Shown here piece by piece: positions 45,020 through 55,117 of a DNA stretch of 64,000 bases. The translations under genes were made by a program, and so were the position numbers. This DNA is from Natrinema sp. SYSU A 869 (GTDB lineage Archaea; Halobacteriota; Halobacteria; Halobacteriales; Natrialbaceae). Location of the stretch: the NCBI RefSeq assembly GCF_019879105.1, contig NZ_CP082249.1, positions 62,001 through 126,000 on the forward strand. Reading direction: 5' to 3'. Position 1 is the first letter of the stretch. The number at the start of each line of letters is the position of its first letter. The notes under the pieces were generated by a model. The model ran no database searches, had not been told where the DNA came from, and saw only the letters and a program-made list of their open reading frames with translations.

Positions 45020-45704
45020 TTATAACTGATCTTCGGGGTGCCCGAACACGTCTGTGAGTTCAGGTTCCGCTCCGAACGCCGAATAGATCGTGAGGAGATC
45101 GTTTGCCTTGATCGTCGTACTTCCCCGCGGCGTAATCGGTGGGTCCTCCCCTTCGCGTTCGATCGCGACGATCAGGACGTCCTCGGGGAGCAACTCTTCG
45201 TTCGCGGCCTCGATGAGTGTCTTCCCGTCGATCGGCGCGTTTTTTGTGACCTCAATCTCGAACACCTCTGCATTCTCTCCAATTCGCATATAATCGACGA
45301 TTGCCGGGCGAGCGACCGCTCGGTAGAGGTACTCGGCAATGAGTTCCTGTGGGTTTTCCATCGTGTTGACGCCGATCTGGCGGAACACGTTCATATGTTC
45401 AGGGTCGTGAACTACTGACACGATACTGGGTGGTTTTGTGTTCCTGAGCTAGCAGACAGACCATGATGTTGGTCGCGTCTCGATCAGTCGTACTGATCAG
45501 GGCATCCGCGTTCTTGATTCCAGCGTCCAGAAGTGCACCGTGGGCCGTCGCATCGTCGTTGAGTACCAGACAGTCGTATTCACCAGCGACCTGATCCGCA
45601 TGCTCAGGGTCGTTCTCGATGACGACGACTTCGTTTCCTGAGCGGGTTGCGATATCGATGAGCGGCATCCCGATATCGCCCGCACCGACGATGACGATAT
45701 ACAT
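45020..45704 (-). pseudogene. trkA: Second TrkA-like protein split by a frameshift
   Basis: The N-terminal frame (start 45704, YIVIVGAGDIGMPLIDIATR) contains one RCK Rossmann unit up to CLLAQEHK, then goes off-pattern and stops at 45399. The other frame continues with SIVSVVHDPEHMNVFRQIGV and a TrkA-C domain (EVFEIEVTKNAPIDGKTLIE) to 45020. The junction is at a run of four A on the minus strand (45434-45437); removing one base would join them into a single-RCK protein of about 228 residues. It lies upstream of the truncated trkH, its probable former partner. Confidence 0.8.
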
Positions 45705-45845
45705 TGCGTCGGTCTTCTTGCGTAACCATTGAAATATATCGCTTTAGTGACTTCGATCGCTCGCTGTGGGCTCAAGTAGTACTAACTGAAAATCCCGAAT
45801 CCCGTCGACTGCGGCGGATGAACGACGGGATCTCTTGCGAGGATA

Positions 45846-46091
45846 TTACTCCCAGGGCCGTTTCCGTCGCTGTTGCCGTCTCGATCGGTCTTTGGATTCT
45901 GCCAGAATCCGTTCGATAGCCCAGCCGACCCACAGGAAGACGACCGTCATGAAGACGGCCATCTCAAGCCGGATGACTGACCCGTACCGGATGGTGAGGA
46001 CGAGGGCCATGATCGCCACCGCGGCGACGACGACGCTGAAGACGTCGTAAAACGAGTGCGGGTGGCGAACGCTTGGTAATCGAACGCCCAT
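45846..46091 (-). CDS. Small membrane protein beside trkH
   Basis: An 81-residue protein with two hydrophobic helices (VFSVVVAAVAIMALVLTIRY, LEMAVFMTVVFLWVGWAIER) and a basic, Arg/Lys-rich C-terminus. No family is recognised. It is divergent from the intact trkH gene, sharing its promoter region. Confidence 0.6.
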   Translation of the reverse strand: MGVRLPSVRHPHSFYDVFSVVVAAVAIMALVLTIRYGSVIRLEMAVFMTVVFLWVGWAIERILAESKDRSRRQQRRKRPWE

Positions 46092-46307
46092 ATGTCAATA
46101 TACGCGCGATTCGTATATAGGTCCTCGTCTCAGAGAGGTGAAACGGCGTTCTTCACTCCGAACCGGTCCGATCCGCGTCAGGATTCCAGTTGTTCCAAAG
46201 CGAGGACACTGCCGCGACGGAGGCCCGCTTACGATGGATTAATACGACCTAACCCAAATGCCGTTACATACCGTGTCCAGACGCGACTCTATGAGTGGGG
46301 TGTTTCT

Positions 46308-47846
46308 ATGAGGCTTCGAACCGACTGGCGCGCTAGTTTTGCGCTCGTCGGAACCGTGCTCAAGTACCTCTCCGTCCCGCTAGTGATTCCCCTCGTTGTG
46401 GCCCTCATCTATAGCGACCCCGTGTTCCCGTTTATCGCAACTATCGCTCTCACGATCGCCGTCGGCTACGGCCTCGAGCAGCTCAGTCCGGACCCGGACC
46501 TGCAGATCCGCGAGGCAATGCTCTTCGTGGCGATCTCGTGGCTGGCAGTGGCGGTCATCGGCGCAGTGCCGTACGTGCTCGCGGGCTGGGGAACCGAATC
46601 GACGCTCGCTCATCCCGTCAACGCCCTGTTCGAGTCGATGTCCGGCTTTACGACGACTGGAGCGACGGTCCTTGGGGAGATCTCACTGGACAGTCACTCG
46701 CACGCGATCATGATGTGGCGACAGCTCACCCAGTGGCTCGGCGGGATGGGGATCATCGTGTTGATGGTCGCGATCTTGCCCGAGTTAGCGGTCAGCGGCG
46801 CACAGCTCGTCGAGTCGGAAGCGCCGGGGCCGCAGTTACAGAAACTCACGCCGCGAATCGCCGAGACGGCGCGTATCCTCTGGCTCGTCTACTTCGCGTT
46901 CACCATCGTTTACATCGGCCTTCTTTACGGGTTCCACCTCGCAGGGATGGCTCCTAATATGGGCCTTTACAACGCAATCGCCCACGGGTTTACGACGCTC
47001 CCGACGGGCGGGTTCTCGCCGGAGGCCGACAGCGTCGCGGCGTTTTCTGCGGTCGTGCAGTGGACTGCTATTCCATTCATGATCATCGCCGGGACCAATT
47101 TCGCCCTGTTCTGGCACGTCTTCAGCGGCGAGGGTCATCGCTTCGTCCGCAACTCCGAGTTTCGCGCCTACATTAGCGCGATTGCCGGGCTTACGGTCCT
47201 TCTTGCCGGGATGCTCTACGTCGGTACCGCGCCGGCGCTGGCGGAGCTCGGCGGCGTGACGGAGGGCGTGTTCGAGAACTCACTGCGACAAAGCGCCTTC
47301 CAGATTGCGTCACTGTTGACCTCGACCGGATATGCGACCAGTGACTTCGCAGCGTGGTCTGCGACCGGCAAGGTCGTGCTCCTGTTCGCAATGCTCGTCG
47401 GCGGCTGTGCAGGCTCGACCGGTGGCGGTGTCAAGGTCGTTCGATGGCTGATCGTGCTCAAAGTACTCCGGCGTGAACTGTTCACGGCCGCTCACCCTGA
47501 AGTCATCCGGCCGATTCGGCTCGGCGGGAACGTGGTCGACGAAGACGCCATTCGCGGCGTCCTCGGGTTTACCTTCATGTATCTCTTCATCTTCGCTCTC
47601 GCGACGCTGGTCATCATGCTCGACGCCAGCCGAATCGGTTACTCTCTCGAGCCCCTCGAGGCGTTCAGCGCGAGCCTCGCGACGATCGGAAATATCGGTC
47701 CCGGGTTCGGTTCGCTCGGCCCGTTCGGGAGTTATATCAATTTATCGTACAGTTCGAAGCTCCTGATGGTCTTCCTGATGTGGATCGGCCGCCTCGAGAT
47801 CATCCCTGTCCTCGTCATGTTCACCGGCGGGTTCTGGACGCGCTAA
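46308..47846 (+). CDS. trkH: TrkH potassium uptake protein, intact
   Basis: About 512 residues from the ATG at 46308 (RLRTDWRASFALVGTVLKYL); the 70 residues upstream are not TrkH-like. All four filter loops are present: SMSGFTTTGATVL, AHGFTTLPTGGFS, TSTGYATSDFA and TIGNIGPGFGSLG. It forms the potassium pore that TrkA proteins gate; high potassium uptake is the osmotic strategy of haloarchaea. Both TrkA genes in this block are frameshifted, so it may rely on a regulator encoded elsewhere. Confidence 0.93.
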   Translation: MRLRTDWRASFALVGTVLKYLSVPLVIPLVVALIYSDPVFPFIATIALTIAVGYGLEQLSPDPDLQIREAMLFVAISWLAVAVIGAVPYVLAGWGTESTLAHPVNALFESMSGFTTTGATVLGEISLDSHSHAIMMWRQLTQWLGGMGIIVLMVAILPELAVSGAQLVESEAPGPQLQKLTPRIAETARILWLVYFAFTIVYIGLLYGFHLAGMAPNMGLYNAIAHGFTTLPTGGFSPEADSVAAFSAVVQWTAIPFMIIAGTNFALFWHVFSGEGHRFVRNSEFRAYISAIAGLTVLLAGMLYVGTAPALAELGGVTEGVFENSLRQSAFQIASLLTSTGYATSDFAAWSATGKVVLLFAMLVGGCAGSTGGGVKVVRWLIVLKVLRRELFTAAHPEVIRPIRLGGNVVDEDAIRGVLGFTFMYLFIFALATLVIMLDASRIGYSLEPLEAFSASLATIGNIGPGFGSLGPFGSYINLSYSSKLLMVFLMWIGRLEIIPVLVMFTGGFWTR

Positions 47847-47883
47847 AAAGACCGTCCGTCCTCTCTCACCTCTGCTCCCGCGT

Positions 47884-48624
47884 TCAGTCGATCGTCGTCC
47901 CCGGATTCTCGCCGTCGAGGAACGACTCGAGTGACTCGAGCCCGAAGATCGACGCCTCGGCCTCGAGTCCGAGTAGCGTCCGTACTTTGCCGGCCATCCC
48001 GCCGGTCACGTCGGTCGCCTCGCTCGCTCCGAGCACGTCGGCGACGGCATCGAAATCGTCGAGCCGATCGATCACGGTATCCGCCTCGTCCAGCACGCCG
48101 GGGACCGTCGAACAGAGTCCGACCCGGTCTGCCTCGAGCGCACCGGCGAGGGCTGCCACGAGTTCGTCGCCGCTGATGACGGTCGCACCTGCGCCGGCGT
48201 GGGCGATCACGTCGCCGTGGAGCACGGGGACGAACCCTTCCTCGAGCATCGTTTCGACCTGTCCGGTCGGCAGGTCGAGTTCCCCCTCGCCGTCGCGGTG
48301 GCCCGCTGAGAAGGGATGAACCGGCACCGCCTGTACCTTGCGCTCGAGCAGTCGACTCAGGACGAACTGGTTCAAGGTCTTCATCGCGCCGTGGATGGCG
48401 AGCGCCGCGCTCGCGTCGTGCGTTCCGTCGGTCGTACTGACGCCGTGTTCGCTGGCGTTGTGGTGGCCGAAGCTCCCGCCGCCGTGGACGATTACGAGAT
48501 CCTCTCGACTGTCCTTCTGTGCCGCCGCGATCGCATCTGTCGTCCGCTCGAGCGCCTCGCCGTCGAGGGTCTCCGCTCGGTCCTTCTCGGTGATGACACT
48601 GCCGCCGAGTTTCAGGACGATCAT
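47884..48624 (-). CDS. ipk: Isopentenyl phosphate kinase
   Basis: This 246-residue amino-acid-kinase-fold enzyme phosphorylates isopentenyl phosphate to IPP, the last step of the archaeal mevalonate route. KLGGSVITEKD and LVIVHGGGSFGHHNASEHG, with its substrate-binding His, are present, as are GDVIAH and DVTGGMAGKV. The start overlaps the mvk stop by 4 bases. Confidence 0.94.
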   Translation of the reverse strand: MIVLKLGGSVITEKDRAETLDGEALERTTDAIAAAQKDSREDLVIVHGGGSFGHHNASEHGVSTTDGTHDASAALAIHGAMKTLNQFVLSRLLERKVQAVPVHPFSAGHRDGEGELDLPTGQVETMLEEGFVPVLHGDVIAHAGAGATVISGDELVAALAGALEADRVGLCSTVPGVLDEADTVIDRLDDFDAVADVLGASEATDVTGGMAGKVRTLLGLEAEASIFGLESLESFLDGENPGTTID

Positions 48625-49607
48625 TCGAGCCGTTCGACCCCCGTTTCGGCGAGTTCTGCGCGGAAAGCGTTCTCACAGCCCGGCGTAAAAGAGAGAGCCG
48701 TCTCCGTCTCCTCTGTGGGATCCAGCGCGACGATACAGCCGCCCCCGCCGGCACCGGTGAGCTTCGCACCGCGGGCACCCGCGTCGCGGGCCGCCCAGAC
48801 CATCGTCTCGAGCGAGCGCGAAGAGACCCCCAGCGCAGCGAGGAGCCCGTGATTGAAGTCCATCAGCCGGCCGATTTCGTCGATGTCGCCGTCCGCGAGG
48901 GCGTCTTCGCCGTTCCGGACAACGTCACCGATGGCTTCGACCGTGTGGGCCGCGAAATCGTACTCCTCGCGCAGGTCGCGAACGCCCGCGACCAGCTGAC
49001 CGGTATCGCCCGCGCCGCCGTCGAACCCGATCACGATCGGCAGCTCCGGGGCCTCGAGCGAGCGGCAGTCGTCGCCCTCGACGCGGACCGCGCCGCCGGT
49101 CGCCGAACAGAACGTGTCGGCCCGCGAGGCCTGACCGTCCTGAACCTGCGACTCCGTCTGATAGGCACGCTCAGCGAGTTCGGCGGGCTCGAGGGTGACG
49201 CCGAGTTCGCGGGTCGCCGCGTCGATGGCCGCGACGACGACCGCCGCCGAGGAACCGAGTCCCGCACCCAGCGGGATATCGCTCTCGATCGTGACGTCGA
49301 AGCCGGCGTCGTCCTCGCCGGTAACGTCTCGGACCTGTTCGATCGCACCATCAACGTACTGCGTCGCCGCCGTCACCAGCGGTTCTGGCACGTCGACGTC
49401 AGGTCGGCTGTCCGCCGTGGCTCCGTACTCGACCGTAAACCCATTTAGGCTGAGATCCTCGGCATTGACCCGGAGGCGTCCGTCATCGCGTCTGTGCACC
49501 GCTACTCGCGCCCGCCGTTCGATCGCACATGGAACGGCTGGTTCGCCGTAAACCACCGCGTGCTCCCCGAACAAGTATACCTTCCCGGGAGCGCTCGAGC
49601 GTGTCAT
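48621..49607 (-). CDS. mvk: Mevalonate kinase
   Basis: This 328-residue GHMP kinase converts mevalonate to mevalonate 5-phosphate. Motifs: N-terminal SAPGKVYLFGEHAVVYGEPA, the ATP loop PLGAGLGSSAAVVVA, and C-terminal LTGAGGGGCIVAL. Followed by ipk in a coupled pair. Divergent from the thiR gene. Confidence 0.94.
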   Translation of the reverse strand: MTRSSAPGKVYLFGEHAVVYGEPAVPCAIERRARVAVHRRDDGRLRVNAEDLSLNGFTVEYGATADSRPDVDVPEPLVTAATQYVDGAIEQVRDVTGEDDAGFDVTIESDIPLGAGLGSSAAVVVAAIDAATRELGVTLEPAELAERAYQTESQVQDGQASRADTFCSATGGAVRVEGDDCRSLEAPELPIVIGFDGGAGDTGQLVAGVRDLREEYDFAAHTVEAIGDVVRNGEDALADGDIDEIGRLMDFNHGLLAALGVSSRSLETMVWAARDAGARGAKLTGAGGGGCIVALDPTEETETALSFTPGCENAFRAELAETGVERLE

Positions 49608-49720
49608 GCCCGGCCGTTCGTCCGACGACGGTTAATAGCTATCTTTGTCGCATCGCCCAGCGGTGGGTCGGTCGGCCCACTGGAGTCGGACTTATGCCCC
49701 TGCGGGCGAACGTCGGTGGT

Positions 49721-50647
49721 ATGTCGCTCGTCGTCCCGAGTGAACTCGTCGTCGATCGATTCCTGCCGACGGTCCGGGCAATGCTGGCCACTCGCCTCGC
49801 CGAGCACGGACTGACCCAACAGGAGATCGCCGCCGAACTCGGCGTCACCCAGGCCGCGGTCAGCAAGTATATCGGCGGCGAAAGCGGCGGTGACGATCGC
49901 TTCCGGGACGATCCCGAAACCGTTGCCACCGTCGACCGCATCGCGGACGGACTCGCTGGCGACGAGATGGACGGCTACGACGCCCTCGCCGAACTCCTCT
50001 CGCTCGTCCGCAGTCTCGAGGATCGGGGCCCCATCTGTGAACTCCACGAAGAGGTGATGCCCGAACTGCAGGGGCTTGGCTGTGATCTGTGCGTCCGCGG
50101 TCTCGATCCCGACGTGCGCGCCGAACGGGACGTCCTCGCGAACGTTCGGACGGCCGCGCGGACGCTCGCCTCGATTCCCAGCATGGCCGGCAATATCCCG
50201 AACGTTGGCACGAACGTCGGGATGTGCCTGCCCGATCCCCGCGACGAGACCGACGTCGCTGCGGTTCCGGGCCGGATCTACGCGATGAACGGCCGGATCG
50301 AGATTCCCGCCAACCCCGAGTTCGGCGCGTCCAAACACGTCTCGACGGCGGTCCTCGCCGCCAACAGCGTCGACTCCGAAATCCGCGGCGCGATCAACAT
50401 CGCAACCGACGACGACCTACTCGAAGCTGCACGAACGATGGGCATCGACCCGCTCGAGTTCGACGCCGACTACGAGGACCGCGGCGCACACCTCCGAAGC
50501 CGGTTTGCGGACCAGGGGCGGGTACCAGCCGTCGCCTACCACCGCGGCGCGTTCGGTATCGAACCTGCGACGTACGTCTTCGGCGCGACGGCCGCCGACG
50601 CCGCTAACCGGATCGAAACGTTGCTCACAGAATCATCGTCACTGTGA
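49721..50647 (+). CDS. thiR: ThiR-like thiamine regulator (HTH plus ThiN domain)
   Basis: About 308 residues from the ATG at 49721 (an ATG at 49694 is possible). The N-terminal XRE-type HTH reads LTQQEIAAELGVTQAAVSKY; then a CELHEEV and GCDLCVRG linker with two Cys; then a ThiN domain (SIPSMAGNIPNVGTNVGM, EFDADYEDRG). ThiN as a standalone enzyme makes thiamine phosphate; fused to HTH it senses thiamine phosphate and represses thiamine genes in archaea. Which genes it controls is not evident; none is adjacent. Confidence 0.85.
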   Translation: MSLVVPSELVVDRFLPTVRAMLATRLAEHGLTQQEIAAELGVTQAAVSKYIGGESGGDDRFRDDPETVATVDRIADGLAGDEMDGYDALAELLSLVRSLEDRGPICELHEEVMPELQGLGCDLCVRGLDPDVRAERDVLANVRTAARTLASIPSMAGNIPNVGTNVGMCLPDPRDETDVAAVPGRIYAMNGRIEIPANPEFGASKHVSTAVLAANSVDSEIRGAINIATDDDLLEAARTMGIDPLEFDADYEDRGAHLRSRFADQGRVPAVAYHRGAFGIEPATYVFGATAADAANRIETLLTESSSL

Positions 50648-51155
50648 CACCGCCTCACTGACGCTGTGCTTTACTCCTGCGCTCAATTCTCGGTACGAGC
50701 AGCTCGAGTTTCGTCGTAGAACCCATTTTCCGACACTCAGTCACGGAGTCCACATTCCGAACTGCCACGTTCGCGTTCTCGTTCGAGCGTCCGACACCCG
50801 ACGACCAGTTGGTCGGGAATCTCGTCGCCGGTCTGTCGCCATGGCTCGGCCGAGAGGACAGTAAAACTCGATCTCACCAGAATTACGTAGCAGGTCGATG
50901 TGATGGCGCTCTATCCATACCGCCACGAGAATGTCTATCGCATCGTGAACATTCTCCATTGCTTCCGGTTGACGTCTCTTTCGATAAACCGGTAACCCCA
51001 TCCGTTTGATCGAACCCGTAACTCACCACCCACTACTCGAACCAATTTGATCCGAGAAATCGCTCACTCGGGGCAATAGCTGTGACTCGCACTCGAGCGC
51101 GGCAGCTCTTCGCGACAGGGCAGCGAGAAAACGGACAGTGTTGAAATCGACCGAA
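50648..51155. other. Convergent intergenic region with no supported gene
   Basis: About 500 bases between the ends of thiR and rps2. A minus-strand frame (50741-51001) encodes an unlikely Arg/Thr-rich peptide and has no family match. I see no RNA gene. Confidence 0.4.
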
Positions 51156-51965
51156 TTAGACGCCGCTCTCGAAGTCCTCGAGCGAGTAGGACGGCTCGGC
51201 ACCGCGCCGATCGAGGACCTCGTTGGCCAGCAGCCAGTAGACGACCGAGAGGGCCTTGCGACCCTTATTGTTCGTCGGGACGACGAGGTCGACGTTACTG
51301 ACCTGGTTGTTCGAGTCACACATCGCGATGACCGGGATACCCACCGTGATGGCCTCCTTGACGGCCTGGGCGTCGCCGATCGGGTCCGTGACGACGAGCA
51401 CGTCCGGCTCGATGTAGCCGTCGTACTTCGGGTTCGTCAGGGTGCCCGGGATGAAGCGACCGGTGCGGGCGCGAGCGCCGACGGCCTCGGCGAACTTCTC
51501 CGCCGGGAACCGACCGTACTGGCGACTCGAGGTGACCAGAATCTGCTCGGGGTCGTAGTTCGCGAGGAAGTCCGCGGCCGTACGGATGCGGCCGTCGGTC
51601 TTCGAGACGTCGAGCACATAGAGCCCGTCGGTCCGGACGCGGTGGATAAACCGGTCCATGTCCTTGGTCTTTTGCTGGGTCCCGATGTGGACACCAGCGC
51701 CGAGGTAATCCTCGACGGGGATCAGTAGGTCCGCCTCCTCGTCGGACATAACGTCGTCGTCGAGGGTCGGACCGGCGTCCTCCTCGTCGACGTCGTCGGC
51801 TTGTTCGGCGTCGGCCGCGGGCGATTCCTCGGCGTCGGCGGGCTGTTCGTCTACTGGCTCGACGTCGTCGGCGTCGGCGGCGGGGCCAGCCCCTTCGGCT
51901 GGCTCCTCGTCGATCGCCTCCTCGGCGGCGTCGAGCCCTTCCTGGGTTGCGTCGTTCTCTGTCAT
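51156..51965 (-). CDS. rps2: Ribosomal protein S2 with acidic N-terminal extension
   Basis: The product has 269 residues. Family sequence starts about residue 78 ([20 protein letters not shown]) and runs to [17 protein letters not shown]. Before that is an about 75-residue extension made largely of Asp, Glu, Ala and Pro ([20 protein letters not shown]), absent from non-halophilic S2. Overlaps the enolase stop by 4 bases; last gene of the S9 operon here. Confidence 0.95.
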   Translation of the reverse strand: MTENDATQEGLDAAEEAIDEEPAEGAGPAADADDVEPVDEQPADAEESPAADAEQADDVDEEDAGPTLDDDVMSDEEADLLIPVEDYLGAGVHIGTQQKTKDMDRFIHRVRTDGLYVLDVSKTDGRIRTAADFLANYDPEQILVTSSRQYGRFPAEKFAEAVGARARTGRFIPGTLTNPKYDGYIEPDVLVVTDPIGDAQAVKEAITVGIPVIAMCDSNNQVSNVDLVVPTNNKGRKALSVVYWLLANEVLDRRGAEPSYSLEDFESGV

Positions 51966-53167
51966 GTCGCGTCGTCTGCGATTCGAATGAGCTCGTTGAG
52001 CTTTGCGGTTCGCTCGCCGCCGACGGCACCCGTCTTGATGAAGGGTGCGTCGGTCGCGACGGCGAGGTGTGCGATCGTCGCGTCTTCGGTCTCGCCCGAC
52101 CGATGGGAAACGACCGAGTCGTAGCCGTTCTCCGTCGCGAGCTCGATCGCGTCGAACGCGTCCGTCAGCGTCCCGATCTGATTCGGCTTGATCAGGATAC
52201 TGTTGGCCGCGCCGCGATCGATTCCCTCGACGAGACGGTCGGTATTGGTGACGAACAAGTCGTCACCGCAGATCAGCGTCTGATCGCCGACCTCGTCCGT
52301 GAGATCGGCGAAAGCGTCGTAGTCGTCCTCGTCGAGCGGGTCCTCAACGTAGACGAGGTCGTACTCCTCGACCAGTTCCGCGATGTAGGCGATCTGTTCG
52401 TCGGTGTCACGGCTCCGGTCACTGTACTCGTACGTTTCTGACTCGGAATCGTACAACTCAGCGCCGGCGACGTCCAGTCCGAAGCCAATGTTAAAGCCGA
52501 CCTCGTCCTGCACCATCGAGACCGCCTCGGCGACGATTTCGAAGGCCTCGCTGTCGTCGATCGACGGTGCCCACGCACCCTCGTCGCCCTTGCCACAAGG
52601 AACGTCGCGTTCCTCGAGCAGGTCGGCGACGGCGGCGTGGACGGCCGCGTTGGCGAAGACGGCGTCCGCGACACTGGGTGCACCGACGGGTGCAGCCAGG
52701 AACTCCTGAATGTCGGTCGCGTCGGCGGCGTGTTCACCGCCACCAACGACGTTGCCGAGCGGAATCGGGAAGTTGTCGCCACGGAACGTGCCGCCGAGGT
52801 GCTGGAAGAGCGGGGCACCGAGCACGTCGGCACCGGCCTTCGCGGCGGCCATCGAGATCGCGACCGCGCTATTGGCACCGATCTCCGAGAAGTCGTCGGT
52901 ACCGTCGGCGGCGTGGAGCGCAGCGTCGACGTCGCGCTGGTTACCCGCGTAGACCTCGCCGACGAGGCGGGGAACGGCGTGTTCCCTGGCCGCGGCGATC
53001 GCCTCGCTCGGCGGCCGCTCGACGGCCTCGTACTCGCCTGTACTGGCACCGCTGGGTGCCGCAGCGCGGCCGAAGCCGCCACTTTCGGTTACAACATCGG
53101 CCTCGACCGTCGGGTTTCCTCGCGAGTCGAGGATCCGACGAAGCCGGATGTCGGTAATGAGCGTCAT
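51962..53167 (-). CDS. eno: Enolase
   Basis: This 401-residue glycolytic/gluconeogenic enzyme interconverts 2-phosphoglycerate and phosphoenolpyruvate. Recognised from [52 protein letters not shown] and the signature [20 protein letters not shown] followed by SHRSGETED. It lies between rpoK and rps2, each overlapping by 4 bases, the order known in other haloarchaea. Confidence 0.96.
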   Translation of the reverse strand: MTLITDIRLRRILDSRGNPTVEADVVTESGGFGRAAAPSGASTGEYEAVERPPSEAIAAAREHAVPRLVGEVYAGNQRDVDAALHAADGTDDFSEIGANSAVAISMAAAKAGADVLGAPLFQHLGGTFRGDNFPIPLGNVVGGGEHAADATDIQEFLAAPVGAPSVADAVFANAAVHAAVADLLEERDVPCGKGDEGAWAPSIDDSEAFEIVAEAVSMVQDEVGFNIGFGLDVAGAELYDSESETYEYSDRSRDTDEQIAYIAELVEEYDLVYVEDPLDEDDYDAFADLTDEVGDQTLICGDDLFVTNTDRLVEGIDRGAANSILIKPNQIGTLTDAFDAIELATENGYDSVVSHRSGETEDATIAHLAVATDAPFIKTGAVGGERTAKLNELIRIADDAT

Positions 53168-53349
53168 TTTCGATCGTACCCCCGCTTGACGGTAAACGGC
53201 AGCACGTCGGCATCGTACTCCTCGGCGGCGATGAGGATCGGTTGGGTCTGCTCGGTCTCGATCAACACCGGCGCGCCATAGGAGACCTGCAGCGCTCGAG
53301 CGCCGAGGATGCGTGCCTTCTCGTAGCGATTGTGCTGTTGTTGTTGCAT
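53164..53349 (-). CDS. rpoK: RNA polymerase subunit K
   Basis: A 61-residue omega-like subunit: [20 protein letters not shown] and [19 protein letters not shown]. It has a short Gln-rich start (QQQQ). Overlaps eno by 4 bases. Confidence 0.95.
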   Translation of the reverse strand: MQQQQHNRYEKARILGARALQVSYGAPVLIETEQTQPILIAAEEYDADVLPFTVKRGYDRK

Positions 53350-53351
53350 TG

Positions 53352-53546
53352 TTACTGGTACGGGGAGACGACGTCGACTAGATCCTTGTGACTGACGAGC
53401 ATGCGTCGACAGCAGTAGCGATCGACGCCGAGCTCATCGAGGACCATTTCGGGATCCTCGTCGCCCTCGTTTGCTCGTTCGTCGAACTCCTCCCAGTGTT
53501 CGGCGACGACGTTGCCACAGGTGAAACACCGGACCGGTACCATCAT
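53352..53546 (-). CDS. rpoN: RNA polymerase subunit N
   Basis: A 64-residue subunit (eukaryotic Rpb10 homologue) with the zinc ligands CFTCGNVV and [10 protein letters not shown]. Translation may begin at either of two adjacent Met codons. Two bases separate it from rpoK. Confidence 0.95.
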   Translation of the reverse strand: MMVPVRCFTCGNVVAEHWEEFDERANEGDEDPEMVLDELGVDRYCCRRMLVSHKDLVDVVSPYQ

Positions 53547-53558
53547 GCTTGAATCACC

Positions 53559-53957
53559 TTAGCGGTAGGACTTCTGGTAGCGCGCCCGAGCGCCCGGGCC
53601 GCCCCACTTCTTCGGTTCGGACTGACGAACGTCGTTGACCAGCAGCGACCGATCGAACTCCATGAACGCGTCGCGGAGTTCGGCGTCGTTCGAGTGCTGG
53701 ACGATCCCGCGTGCGATGGCGGTCCGGACAGCGTCGGCCTGTCCACTGATTCCGCCGCCCTCGACGCTGACGTTGATGTCCATCTCGTCGCGCAGGTCCT
53801 CGCCCACGATGCGGAACGCCTCGAGCATCTTGAGCCGGGACATTTCGGGTTCGACCAGTTCGACGGGTTGGGAATTGATTCGAACGCGACCCTCGCCTTC
53901 GCGCACCGTAGCGCGAGCGACGGCCGTCTTTTTCTTGCCACTCGTGTTGGTTACCAT
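53559..53957 (-). CDS. rps9: Ribosomal protein S9
   Basis: This 132-residue protein starts [20 protein letters not shown] and ends with the conserved [18 protein letters not shown] tail that reaches the P-site tRNA. Overlaps the L13 stop by 7 bases. Confidence 0.96.
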   Translation of the reverse strand: MVTNTSGKKKTAVARATVREGEGRVRINSQPVELVEPEMSRLKMLEAFRIVGEDLRDEMDINVSVEGGGISGQADAVRTAIARGIVQHSNDAELRDAFMEFDRSLLVNDVRQSEPKKWGGPGARARYQKSYR

Positions 53958-54400
53958 GTGACGTTAGCACCTAACTGTTCGGACACTTCGTGTAGGTGGA
54001 CGAAGCGGATGTTCGACAGGCGGTCCAGCGACGTCCCCTCGATCACTTCCGTTTCGTGATCGTCGTCGTTCTCGTAGGGATTGCCGACGTAGACGCGGAC
54101 GCTGTCGAGTGCCTCGCGGCCACGGGTTTTCTTGTACGGAAGCATCCCGCGAACGGACCGCTTGAAGATCATGTCCGGTCGTTTGGGGTAGTACGGCCCG
54201 CGGTCCGAGCCAAGTTCTAGCCGCGTACGGTACGTCTCGAAGATGTCATCCTCGTCGCCGGTGATAACTGCGTCCTCGGCGTTGACGATCGCAACACGGT
54301 TGCCGTCCAGCGCGCGCTGGGCGACTTCGCTTGCGACGCGACCGAGAATACAGTCCTGTGCGTCGACGACGAGATCTGCGTCAAACTCTGCGAGACTCAT
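53951..54400 (-). CDS. rpl13: Ribosomal protein L13
   Basis: A 149-residue protein: [40 protein letters not shown] and [20 protein letters not shown] are family-typical. Overlaps L18e by 4 bases. Confidence 0.96.
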   Translation of the reverse strand: MSLAEFDADLVVDAQDCILGRVASEVAQRALDGNRVAIVNAEDAVITGDEDDIFETYRTRLELGSDRGPYYPKRPDMIFKRSVRGMLPYKKTRGREALDSVRVYVGNPYENDDDHETEVIEGTSLDRLSNIRFVHLHEVSEQLGANVTW

Positions 54401-54750
54401 CGAATCACTCGGACGTTAGACCCTTCGGGGTTGTTCTCGAGTACTTCCTCGAGCGGTACCGTTTCGCCGACCTGATCGATCTTCGTCTCTGCGGACGAAG
54501 AGAAGTTGACGGCGGCGACGGTAACGTTTTTCTGTAGTGCGCCGGATCCCAGCACTTTGCCAGGAACGACGACAGTCTCTTCTTCGCGTGCGTATCGCTC
54601 GATGCGGCCCAGGTTCACCTCAGCGTGGGTGCGCCGGGGCTTCTCGAGTCGATCCGCAACGTCTCGCCAGACATCGGCGTCCGTTTCGCGGGACGTCGAC
54701 TTCAGCTCGGCGATAAGATCGTTGAGCCTCGGATTAGTCTTGCTACTCAT
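54397..54750 (-). CDS. rpl18e: Ribosomal protein L18e
   Basis: A 117-residue protein from the ATG at 54750 ([20 protein letters not shown]); the open frame to 54858 upstream is leader. [20 protein letters not shown] is the family core. First protein gene of the S9 operon, preceded by tRNA-Leu 153 bases upstream. Confidence 0.95.
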   Translation of the reverse strand: MSSKTNPRLNDLIAELKSTSRETDADVWRDVADRLEKPRRTHAEVNLGRIERYAREEETVVVPGKVLGSGALQKNVTVAAVNFSSSAETKIDQVGETVPLEEVLENNPEGSNVRVIR

Positions 54751-54903
54751 TGGTATCCTCCAACTGCTAACTGATCGACGACGCGAGGAACTGCGCCGTC
54801 GACTGTGGAATCGAAATTGTTGTACTGCCGACCGAACTCGGTCGTGAAGCGATCGCATACTGCTCGAGCGCCTCTCGACTGTCGGTCGGTCGTAGAGAAG
54901 TGA

Positions 54904-54988
54904 TGCAGGGAGCAGGATTTGAACCTGCGGACTCCTACGAGACAGCGCCCTGAACGCTGCGCCGTTGGCCTGACTTGGCTATCCCTGC
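54904..54988 (-). tRNA. tRNA-Leu (CAG)
   Basis: An 85-base class II tRNA on the minus strand. Acceptor GCAGGGA/TCCCTGC with discriminator A; anticodon arm CAGCG-TTCAGGG-CGCTG with anticodon CAG; long variable arm; T arm GGTTCAAATCC. Its location upstream of L18e matches the known haloarchaeal S9 operon, which begins with tRNA-Leu. Confidence 0.95.
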
Positions 54989-55117
54989 TCGCACTTCCGT
55001 CTACCCGTCGCCCCTTCAAACCCCTTTCGATTCCAGCGGACGCGCAATCGCCGGTCTCGTCGCTCACGGCGTCGGCGAGTGGCGCGTCCTGAATGGGTTG
55101 GGGGCGTCGGTTCATAT

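Noticed and set aside
49529-49720. N-terminal extension of ThiR
   Set aside because: Arg/Pro-rich, overlaps the mvk start region and is absent from the HTH family; the ATG at 49721 fits better.
50741-51001. 86-codon minus-strand frame between thiR and rps2
   Set aside because: No family match, low-complexity Arg/Thr end, no SD; treated as non-coding.
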